This document shows, piece by piece, positions 15,935-22,991 of a stretch of DNA of 53,777 bases. The stretch lies in IMG/VR virus record IMGVR_UViG_3300012944_000029, positions 1 through 53,777 of that record; one strand, 5' to 3'. Source of the stretch: a virus. The number at the start of each line of letters is the position of its first letter. The first letter of the stretch is position 1. Under the pieces are notes generated by a model. That model was not told the origin of the DNA. It was given only the letters and a program-made list of their open reading frames with translations, and made no database searches. The position numbers were made by a program, and so were the translations under genes.

Positions 15935-16585
15935 ATGCCCAATGAAGTCTTGCCTGTCGGTTCTGTTTTTTCCAGATTAAAAGTCATCTCGGCTGCCCCG
16001 CCCATGGTATATCCGAGTGGCCAAGTCGGGGCCAGGAGCGTTTGCGTGTGCGATTGCGGAAAGGAACACATCGTGACAAATAACAACCTCAAACGGGGTG
16101 CTGTTCGTTCATGCGGGTGCCTAGGAGTTGAAATGAGGCAGAAGTCCAATTTTAAACATGGACATTCTAGGGGTGGCCATGTTTCCAAAGCTATGAGGGT
16201 TTGGCGCCATATGATTGAGCGTTGTTGCAATCCCCATTCCATCAATTTCGAGCGTTATGGAGCCAGGGGAATTACGGTCTGTGATCGTTGGAAGGTGTTC
16301 ACTAATTGGCTTGAAGATATGGGAGAGCCTCCCGATGGGCTTACCTTGGAGAGAATCAAGAATGACGGCAACTATGAACCCGCAAACGTGAAGTGGGATA
16401 CGATTAAAAATCAATGCCGGAATAAGCGTAACAATGTCATGGTCACCATTGGTGGAGTTACCACTACGCTGATTGAGATTTGCGAACGATTTGGAAAGCC
16501 TATTTCCCTCGCAAGGAAGAGACTGAGGAAAGGATGGCCCGCTGATCGAGCCATTTTCGAAAAGAGTCGGAGAGATCATCATTGA
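15935..16585 (+). CDS. HNH homing endonuclease 2
   Basis: A 216-residue protein inserted against the direction of the glycan operon. Residues about 1-75 are a Cys-rich domain (CVCDCGKEH, SCGCLG) found in longer phage HNH proteins. The HNH core follows (SKAMRVWRHMIERCCNP, FERYGARGITVCDRW, LTLERIKNDGNYEPANVKW). The C-terminus (NKRNNVMV, then KPISLARKRLRKGW) is a DNA-binding tail. It is paralogous to the gene at 7878. Its last codons overlap the 3' end of a glycosyltransferase gene by 7 bases, consistent with insertion at or into that gene. Confidence 0.9.
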   Translation: MPNEVLPVGSVFSRLKVISAAPPMVYPSGQVGARSVCVCDCGKEHIVTNNNLKRGAVRSCGCLGVEMRQKSNFKHGHSRGGHVSKAMRVWRHMIERCCNPHSINFERYGARGITVCDRWKVFTNWLEDMGEPPDGLTLERIKNDGNYEPANVKWDTIKNQCRNKRNNVMVTIGGVTTTLIEICERFGKPISLARKRLRKGWPADRAIFEKSRRDHH

Positions 16586-17379
16586 ACACGATCCACGAGA
16601 CACTCCTCATCCACGAAAGGGAAGTAATCCTTCAGCTTCACGGGGAACTTCGTGACGTTTTGAAGTGCACGCCATTTGTCCACGAGCCCGGTGTAAAGAT
16701 GGCCCTTGGGGTTATTGTGGCTGCCGTAATATTCCTGCTTGAATCTCACCTGAGCCTCTGTGGCGTAGGCGAAATGGTCGAATACGATGCCTTCCGATTC
16801 CGTCTCGGCATGCGTGAATGGATTCAGCGTCAATCCATCAATGACCGGTGGCTCATGTCTTTCAAAGCGCATACCCGGGACAAAGCGCCAGGCTCTCAAC
16901 CACTCGTACTCAGTGTGGTTACCAAAGCCGTTGCGCGTGGCAATAACGAGATCGCGTCCGACGAAATAGCGACAGTAAAAGTACGCGGAGTTCTTCGATC
17001 TGTCGCGCTGAAACATCGCCACCAACGCCTCAATCTGCTCAGCGGTCCAACACTCGTCACTATCGACTTGGAGGAGAATTGTGGGTTCATAAATTGTCTC
17101 CAGAATTCGGTTGAACATGGCCGCTTTCCCTGGCCATTCGGATCGCCTGAACACATGCACACGCGAGTCGAAAGCACGCACGGAATCCAGGTATTCTGTC
17201 GTGCCGTCCTGAGACAGGCGCGGGGCCATCTTCGAGACCCATGATGTGTCCAACACAGGCGCGGCGACACCTTCCGCCACGAGCCATTCCCAGTCGCTCT
17301 TGAGCTTGCGAAATTCTGGGTAATGGAGCGTCACGAAGGGCATGGCGTCGAGGGCGATCGTTACGATGGTGATTTTCAT
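16579..17379 (-). CDS. Glycosyltransferase, GT2-like
   Basis: A 266-residue protein. N-terminal KITIVTIALDAMPFV and ILLQVDSDECW with a DxD metal site at about residues 101-106 are typical of GT-A enzymes of family 2. ATGA overlap with the upstream gene. The stop lies inside the end of the HNH gene, so the original C-terminus may have been longer. It is part of the glycan island. Acceptor and donor are unknown. Confidence 0.75.
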   Translation of the reverse strand: MKITIVTIALDAMPFVTLHYPEFRKLKSDWEWLVAEGVAAPVLDTSWVSKMAPRLSQDGTTEYLDSVRAFDSRVHVFRRSEWPGKAAMFNRILETIYEPTILLQVDSDECWTAEQIEALVAMFQRDRSKNSAYFYCRYFVGRDLVIATRNGFGNHTEYEWLRAWRFVPGMRFERHEPPVIDGLTLNPFTHAETESEGIVFDHFAYATEAQVRFKQEYYGSHNNPKGHLYTGLVDKWRALQNVTKFPVKLKDYFPFVDEECLVDRVQ

Positions 17380-18041
17380 TCAAGAATTTCCCAATGCCGT
17401 CTGAGCTTTGTAGGTTCCCTGCCACCCGGACGCGCGTACTTGTGGAACACGAGTCGTTTAGCATTCACCTTCGACATCAGGTCCACAAGTGAAAGAAAAG
17501 CGCTGTCGATGCAATGAATTTCCGTGGCGTTCTCAATGACCGCACACCAGTCGAAAATCGTCGCGGACTTATGGGCGAAGACCGCAGGAATATCCGGCAA
17601 CTTTTCAGGGTCGATAAAAAAACATCGTGTGCGATCATCGTGCACAAATACGTAGGGATAATCCAGCGTCTTAACTTCCCTATGCGGATCACGCACGACA
17701 TGAAACCCCTCCCACCGAAGCTCAGGCCGAAGGCCTGCCATGCGGTATAGATCGGTGTCCCAATGATCAATGTCGAAGCCCTCGCCGTGAAGGCCGAGCC
17801 TCAAGGTCTTGAGCTTATGCTTGTCCCGGCCTTCGGCAATATCGCGAGCCTGCTGATCGTCGTCCACGGGGATGATCTGGATTCTCGGATCGTCACGGAA
17901 TTGGAAATTCACGCTCGGCACATTTCTGTGTTTAACGGGAACGAAGACGTTGAAGTCCTTGGCGAAGTGCCGGACAAGTGAGTTGCAGATGAGCGCATCT
18001 CCGAGACCGCCGTGCCACAAAATGTAAAGGCTTTCACTCAT
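17376..18041 (-). CDS. Heptosyltransferase-like glycosyltransferase (GT-B)
   Basis: A 221-residue protein from the ATG at 18041 (ATGA overlap). The N-terminus ILWHGGLGDALICNSLVRHF holds the GGLGD loop typical of GT9-type ADP-heptose transferases and related GT-B enzymes. It is shorter than full heptosyltransferases (~320 residues), so the C-terminal domain is reduced. The similarity suggests acting on lipopolysaccharide-like acceptors, but substrate cannot be assigned. Confidence 0.7.
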   Translation of the reverse strand: MSESLYILWHGGLGDALICNSLVRHFAKDFNVFVPVKHRNVPSVNFQFRDDPRIQIIPVDDDQQARDIAEGRDKHKLKTLRLGLHGEGFDIDHWDTDLYRMAGLRPELRWEGFHVVRDPHREVKTLDYPYVFVHDDRTRCFFIDPEKLPDIPAVFAHKSATIFDWCAVIENATEIHCIDSAFLSLVDLMSKVNAKRLVFHKYARPGGREPTKLRRHWEILE

Positions 18042-18700
18042 GTCGTGAGAAAGTTTATGCGCTTCTGCCAATCGTAACCATTCGGCTCATCGTCCTGACT
18101 GAACCTCTCACCAATGAACCGAAAATCCCCCATCTTGGCCGGGAACGGACGCGCCCCCGTCCATTGGCCGCAGAAATCGTGCTGGAGGCAGTCGCCCTTG
18201 ATCATTGGCCACACCTTTTCCCAAAGGAACCGCTGATCATCCATGTACTCTCGGCTCTCCACATTAACGTCCTTCATCAGCGTCAGCATGCTCGGGATAG
18301 CACCCTTCACGGCACCCCACATGCCGCCCATCATGGGGTGTTTGTGCCCAGGATGGTCCCGAATCACGTGCGCGCTCTTGCCGGACTCGATCCATTCCTG
18401 CACGGCCTTGGCTTCGCGCTCGTTCAGGCGGGAATCAGCGTCACGGACGATATAGCGGTCCACGTCAGGAATATCATTCACGAGGAAGCGCGTGAACATC
18501 GTGACGCGTTCAAGTGGCATTTTGAGGTCGCAAGAGTCCCGAAGCGCGTTAAGGGTTTTGCGAGGCACGTCACGGTCAGCCCAGACGATCACGTCCCAGC
18601 CGGGATAAATGACCGGGGCAAGCTCGACGTTGGCCAGAGCGCCACTCAGGTAAACGGGGTCCTTTCCGTATATGCTCATTGACACGACTGACCGGTTCAT
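18038..18700 (-). CDS. Glycosyltransferase, GT-A like
   Basis: A 220-residue protein. VIVWADRDVP and DRYIVRDADSRLNERE (DxD at about residues 84-90) with HVIRDHPGHKHPMMGGMWG resemble small GT-A enzymes I associate with phage and capsule glycan loci; this is recognition from memory. ATG start, followed by an ATGA overlap with the GT9-like gene. It is preceded by a 221-base gap. Confidence 0.72.
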   Translation of the reverse strand: MNRSVVSMSIYGKDPVYLSGALANVELAPVIYPGWDVIVWADRDVPRKTLNALRDSCDLKMPLERVTMFTRFLVNDIPDVDRYIVRDADSRLNEREAKAVQEWIESGKSAHVIRDHPGHKHPMMGGMWGAVKGAIPSMLTLMKDVNVESREYMDDQRFLWEKVWPMIKGDCLQHDFCGQWTGARPFPAKMGDFRFIGERFSQDDEPNGYDWQKRINFLTT

Positions 18701-18921
18701 AGACGTTTAATCAATCCGCAAGCGGTTCGCGAAAACCGAGCACCGCGCAAACAAAAGCGAGGTTCTGTTTACAATTATCCGCGGTAAAGGGATCACATTC
18801 GGAATGTGGTTGAAGCAGGCCGCGTTAGAAAAGAGCTTCAGGGTTACCCTCTTTTCCTCCTGGCAACAGGGGAGAAAGGGGCGTTCTGATCTTGGGCTGT
18901 CTTTTCCCCTTCTTGTCGTTC
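18701..18921. other. Non-coding gap with hairpins within the glycan island
   Basis: No convincing gene. It contains CACATTCGGAATGTG, a 7-bp inverted repeat at about 18805-18819, and on the minus strand AAAAGAG...CTCTTTT around an AGGGTAACCCT core (about 18830-18856). This could be a terminator or processing site between the large glycosyltransferase gene and the rest of the island. A 95-codon minus-strand frame here looks like chance. Confidence 0.4.
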
Positions 18922-20484
18922 TCATGGCGGGGCGACCAGCGGGTAATCGTATCCTCTCGCCTTGCACCATTCCTTGGCGAGATTCATGTTCCATTGCTTG
19001 GCCGGATTGTCATTGGGCGTCTCGCGCCATTTCCGTGAGTGCGGCTCATGCAACACATATCCGAGTGGCAATTCCGCGCCGGGTATGGTAGTGAGAATAT
19101 TATGGTACGTCGTCCGAATCCCGATGGACTCCCGAATCATGAGCGTCATCACAATATCCCACTCCTGTTCGCCCAGAAGAAAATCAGGAATGCTCGCCCA
19201 GTTGGACCGGATCCATTCCGGCCTGAAAGCGAACAGGTCACGCCCGAGATCGCTTTTGTAACGCCGCGCCAGTTCCTCTGGACTTTCTGCTAGATCAGGC
19301 CTGACGCCCGCGACGAAGTTCAGCCTGAAAGATGATACCGCGCCCATCTGCCCATTCACGGCATGAAGCAGGTCCACGATTTTGGGGTGCAGCACCGTGT
19401 CGTCATTGGTCAAGACGATCCAGTCGTTGTCCTGAGCGATAGTCAGTCCCTCCACGAGCACGTCCTTCAGGTATGTCAATTTTCGGTCATCCCCGATCAG
19501 ACCAGAGTGCCTGTCAGGGTGCCACACATGCACCGGTCGCGCAGCACCGCTCTTGTAAAGCGGTATCCATGAATCGAATGCGTGCATCACGCGCCCGTAC
19601 GATTCGTCACTTACGTGCCGCTCTACGACATGAACCAGTTTGGCTTGGGACGTTTTCCAGATGGCCCTGGGCGGGTCGGCATATACCGTTTCGGTCCTGG
19701 TCCGAATGGGAAACAAATCAGAAATCACCTTGCCAGCCTTCTGAATCATGGTCTGGCCGGTGGCCACAGTTGCCTTGGCAATTTTGGTGGCCACACTGGC
19801 CCGCTTCTCCCGGAGTCGATCGATCAGCGTGCCATCCTTGCACCGATGGAACACAACCGCGTCAGGGCTGACGATGTACTCGACAGATTGCCACGTTGGG
19901 AATGTCGGCGGTTTACCGCTCACTTGCCACACATGCTGCATGAAATGATTGGCTGAATGAGTGAGTGTCGGGACGATCTCCGCACCGGCGACGCGGTCCC
20001 AAGGCGCTTGCCGGCAGAACAAAGCGTTTGAACTGTAATCGCAGACGTTCCACGGCAGGACGCACGCGCCATTGATATGCTCGCCGGGCGGCACGAGGTT
20101 GCCGGTGAACAATTTTGCACCGCGTTTATGCTCATCCTCAATCTCAGTGATCCATCCAGGCTTCAACGGCACGACATCAGACTCCCACCAATACCATGAG
20201 TCCCTGAGATTGGCGTGCACGTAGCGGGCCGCAGCTTGCCAAGCCCAATTCTGTGGTTCAGGCCATTTGGTGTTTCCCTCGAAGGCATCGTATTCAAGTG
20301 TCTTGACGGTCCTGAAATAGTCATTGGCCAAACTCCTGATCATGGCCTTGGGAGCTTCGGACATGCCTCTCTCGCACGAGAGCAACGCGGCGAACGGGAC
20401 ATCGCCATCAAGCTCAATGGCCCATTCTAGGTTACGTATTTGGCGGTCCACGTCACCGTCGAAGAATGGCACTACGACAAGCAT
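18922..20484 (-). CDS. Two-domain glycosyltransferase
   Basis: A 520-residue protein. Residues 1-230 form one GT-A-like domain (MLVVVPFFDGD, then YWWESDVVPLKPGW with an ExD metal site). Residues about 275-510 form a second (LVHVVERHVSDESYGR, then DWIVLTNDDTVLHP with NDD). A bifunctional enzyme adding two sugars, or a catalytic plus a binding domain, is likely. It is the first and largest member of the island and overlaps the broken cytosine methylase gene by 13 bases. Confidence 0.75.
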   Translation of the reverse strand: MLVVVPFFDGDVDRQIRNLEWAIELDGDVPFAALLSCERGMSEAPKAMIRSLANDYFRTVKTLEYDAFEGNTKWPEPQNWAWQAAARYVHANLRDSWYWWESDVVPLKPGWITEIEDEHKRGAKLFTGNLVPPGEHINGACVLPWNVCDYSSNALFCRQAPWDRVAGAEIVPTLTHSANHFMQHVWQVSGKPPTFPTWQSVEYIVSPDAVVFHRCKDGTLIDRLREKRASVATKIAKATVATGQTMIQKAGKVISDLFPIRTRTETVYADPPRAIWKTSQAKLVHVVERHVSDESYGRVMHAFDSWIPLYKSGAARPVHVWHPDRHSGLIGDDRKLTYLKDVLVEGLTIAQDNDWIVLTNDDTVLHPKIVDLLHAVNGQMGAVSSFRLNFVAGVRPDLAESPEELARRYKSDLGRDLFAFRPEWIRSNWASIPDFLLGEQEWDIVMTLMIRESIGIRTTYHNILTTIPGAELPLGYVLHEPHSRKWRETPNDNPAKQWNMNLAKEWCKARGYDYPLVAPP

Positions 20485-21131
20485 GCGGATTGGGTGATTG
20501 CCTTCAGGATTTGGCGGCAGAGAAATTCGGAATAGGCCGGTGGGATGGCTTGAGAAAGCTCATTCCTGTTCATCCAATCGATCCCCATAGCGCGCCGACA
20601 GTCTTCGATCAAAAACCCCTTGCCTCCGTTTTTATCCCGCACCCAGGTTGGGGTTCCGTTTCCAACGACGCACACGGCAAGCTCTGGATGCTGACAGGGA
20701 TGGGTCATTATTAGTCGCCCGATATTCGTCTCGAAAATCCGATGACGGACCAGCTTCAACCCAAACATAGAACCGCAGAGCATAATATCGCAGCGCATGG
20801 GAGCGCCGGGCACGTTTTCAATAATGTATGGACCGCCAAACGCTTCTAGCTTTGACCTGGTCGCGGCCATCAAGTCGGGGTAGGAATGGCCAAGATTCCG
20901 CCTTGCCCGAGAAGCCTTTGAGTAGGCCTGGCACGGCGGACTGGCCCACACGAAATCAAAGCCTGAAAGGTCGGCTTCCAGCGCATCGCCAAGGTTGAAT
21001 TAGAACGGATAGTTTTTCTGAGGCCGGTTGTCCCATCCCTCGACTTCAAAGCCTGCGCGGTGCATGCCCATAGCTGCACCGCCAGCCCCTGAAAACAGGT
21101 CCGCCGCCCTTGGTCGGTCAGCCGCTCGCAC
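20472..21131 (-). pseudogene. C5-cytosine DNA methyltransferase with in-frame stop
   Basis: Read from GTG 21131, codons 1-43 give the SAM-binding start (ADLFSGAGGAAMGMHRAGFE, then WDNRPQKNYPF), then TAA at 21002-21000. The frame continues as FNLGDALEADLSGFDFVWASPPCQAYS with the catalytic PCQ loop, IENVPGAP, and the C-terminal IPPAYSEFL. Motif order and the ~219-residue length fit a small phage C5 methylase. One nonsense codon separates the cofactor and catalytic halves. TAA ends other genes here, so general recoding is unlikely. Options are a real inactivating mutation, readthrough, split expression from GTG 20951, or a base error. Confidence 0.8.
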
Positions 21132-21133
21132 GG

Positions 21134-22321
21134 TCAATATTCCTTCAGCCCAGCAGCACGTGCCTGGTCGATGATGGAATTGATGACGCCATCCGGTCCT
21201 TCATACTTCTTCGTGTCGGTTTTCGTCTCGATCTTCCCGGAACCCGGGGATGGCGTCGCGCCTTTGACGCTGGCCAGTTCGGCTTTCACTTTGGACAATT
21301 GCTCGAGTACGGCAGCCGCGCTCTCGGCCAAGGCAGGACCAGCCGCGGCCCAGAGGCTCGCCTTTGCCAAATCTTCGGGCGGCAGGTTTGACGAGTAAAT
21401 CGCATTCGCCAAAGCCCTGCGCTTCTCGACGCCTTGGTTCCATTCATGGTCATCAGCGCGGGTCTGGAACGGGGCCAATCCTTCTGCGGGATCAGACGCC
21501 TTGGCCATGGCCAGCTCAAATGCGGTTTTGTACTTAGCTCGCACCTGATCTTGTTGAGTCCTCTGCTGTTCCTGAAGCATATTGTAATTGTCACGCGCCC
21601 GACCAATCTCCGTCGTGCGCTCATCTTCCATGTCTGACCATTTGGCCACGCAGTTGGCGAGACGCGTTGCCCGTGACGGCCCCAGCGTATCCATGATGGC
21701 GTCGATGGCATTGGAGCGGTCGTCGCTGTCCGGTGCAGCAAGGAGGCGCTCAATCTTCGTCGCATTCTCCTCTCCTACCGCAGCCTTGGCAGATTTCAGA
21801 ATTCCGTTGGCCTTTTCCTGAAAGTACGCTTTGAACTTTGGGTGCTCGACGACATTCAGGATACGAACCTGATCAGAAAGTTCGTCTCGCTCCTTTTTGA
21901 GGCGCTCCATTTCCAGCGAAGGCGTGTGTGCTTTGAAATGGGTCAGCTCCTCATTGCGCGCCTTCAATTCGGCAGAGAGCTTGTCCGTCTCAGCCTTGTG
22001 CTTGTCGCGCAAGAGCTGCCAGTCAACTTTGCCCTTCTCGCTCAGGCCATCCGGCGTGTCATCAACGATAGGCGTAGGCGTAACGGGCTCGGCAGGTTCA
22101 GCGGGCTTTTCGTTCGTGATTCTGTCCAGCCGGTTCGGAGTCACATTAACCGCTTTGTCCGTAGCTTTCTTGTCAGCGCGTACGAGAGGCTTTTTGTTGG
22201 TCAACTCACGATGGAAATCTTCGATCTGATCCTCGTATTGTTTGAGGCTTTCGATCGAAAGAGCGTCTGGCGTGGGTTCGTCGTCTTTGGTGGTGTCAGG
22301 TGCTTGGATTGTCTTTGGCAT
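21134..22321 (-). CDS. Capsid scaffolding protein
   Basis: A 395-residue protein from the ATG at 22321; an upstream TTG frame to 22363 overlaps the previous gene and is less likely. It is acidic, without Cys in its first half, with Pro/Glu-rich N-terminal region and coiled coils (about residues 90-150 and 230-280). It sits downstream of the portal and two small genes, where scaffolds of short-tailed phages usually lie. It should direct capsid assembly and leave before packaging. Unusually, the capsid gene does not follow directly but is about 13.6 kb further on. Confidence 0.72.
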   Translation of the reverse strand: MPKTIQAPDTTKDDEPTPDALSIESLKQYEDQIEDFHRELTNKKPLVRADKKATDKAVNVTPNRLDRITNEKPAEPAEPVTPTPIVDDTPDGLSEKGKVDWQLLRDKHKAETDKLSAELKARNEELTHFKAHTPSLEMERLKKERDELSDQVRILNVVEHPKFKAYFQEKANGILKSAKAAVGEENATKIERLLAAPDSDDRSNAIDAIMDTLGPSRATRLANCVAKWSDMEDERTTEIGRARDNYNMLQEQQRTQQDQVRAKYKTAFELAMAKASDPAEGLAPFQTRADDHEWNQGVEKRRALANAIYSSNLPPEDLAKASLWAAAGPALAESAAAVLEQLSKVKAELASVKGATPSPGSGKIETKTDTKKYEGPDGVINSIIDQARAAGLKEY

Positions 22322-22565
22322 ATTGTGATCCGGTTCTTGTGAATTTGATATGATAGTGACCAACGTCGGGATCAGCTAAGGACGCATGCCATTTAATTTC
22401 AATGAGAGTCCAGACTGGCCCGGAATCGTCGAAGCCTTTCAGCGCTTCCAATATCTGCACTAGACCCATCTTGGAGTTCCCTTTGTAAATTGGCTCTGTC
22501 CTGAGCGACGACATTTGAATGGAGAAGGCTCGCTCTGTTTCAGGTGATTCAACCCTTGTTGTCAT
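22296..22565 (-). CDS. Hypothetical protein between portal and scaffold
   Basis: An 89-residue soluble protein, ATG start, ATGA overlap upstream, overlapping the scaffold start by 26 bases. It reads as alternating strands and helices (LVQILEALKGFDDSGPVWTL, then DVGHYHIKFTRTG). No family recognised. The position suggests a head-assembly accessory. Confidence 0.62.
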   Translation of the reverse strand: MTTRVESPETERAFSIQMSSLRTEPIYKGNSKMGLVQILEALKGFDDSGPVWTLIEIKWHASLADPDVGHYHIKFTRTGSQYAKDNPST

Positions 22566-22858
22566 AATTCACGTTGTGGCGGCGGACCCGCCCCGAAGTC
22601 CATGGGTATTTCTTCAGGCGCCGGGAGGATATGGCCCAGAGACCGGAGCAAGCTCAAGCAATCCGCGTAGCCTTCCTTGCGCCCAAGCTCAATCGCCACG
22701 CCAATGTCCGTCGCGGGCTGGCCCCGAAGCGGGTATCCGTGCGGCATCGCGTTATACATGACGCTGAAGATGTGCCCGAACAGCGGGCTGGCCATCGTGC
22801 GCCGGGCTTCGTCGATCAACTCAGGGGATTGCGCCCAACGATGCAAGGTCATGCCCAT
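22562..22858 (-). CDS. Hypothetical protein downstream of portal
   Basis: A 98-residue protein from the first in-frame ATG. Sense codons continue in frame upstream to 22972 and look coding (RRWFTRELPRPTPVESPREL), but contain no ATG, GTG or TTG. A palindrome, CGGGAAT-A-ATTCCCG at 22859-22873, abuts the ATG. Either the gene starts at a rare codon upstream, or translation begins at 22858 under control of that hairpin. Function unknown; head-related by position. Confidence 0.6.
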   Translation of the reverse strand: MGMTLHRWAQSPELIDEARRTMASPLFGHIFSVMYNAMPHGYPLRGQPATDIGVAIELGRKEGYADCLSLLRSLGHILPAPEEIPMDFGAGPPPQREL

Positions 22859-22873
22859 CGGGAATAATTCCCG
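22859..22873 (-). promoter_or_regulatory. Start-codon-proximal hairpin
   Basis: The palindrome CGGGAATAATTCCCG ends directly before the ATG at 22858. In the mRNA it gives a six-base-pair stem with a three-base loop where a ribosome-binding site would be expected, and no Shine-Dalgarno sequence is visible there. It may restrict translation of the small gene. Equally it may be just the codons for RELFP in an extended frame. Confidence 0.35.
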
Positions 22874-22991
22874 AGGCGATTCTACAGGTGTCGGGCGGGG
22901 AAGTTCACGGGTGAACCAGCGCCGGATTGACCATTTCCGACCAGAGCGTTTAGAGTCGATGCCGTTTGAATACTACAGAGCAACACGCCTG

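Noticed and set aside
16582-17244. Long plus-strand frame of 220 codons over the GT2-like gene
   Set aside because: Shadow frame; the minus frame has a DxD site and ATGA overlap, the plus frame has no recognisable domain.
18707-18994. 95-codon minus-strand frame in the 18.7-18.9 kb gap
   Set aside because: Overlaps the 3' end of the two-domain glycosyltransferase, Arg-rich, no ribosome-binding site; considered a chance frame.
21000-21002. Genome-wide recoding of TAA
   Set aside because: TAA ends several genes that have no homology beyond it (for example 30256 and 37604), so it is a normal stop; the methylase stop is treated as an isolated case.
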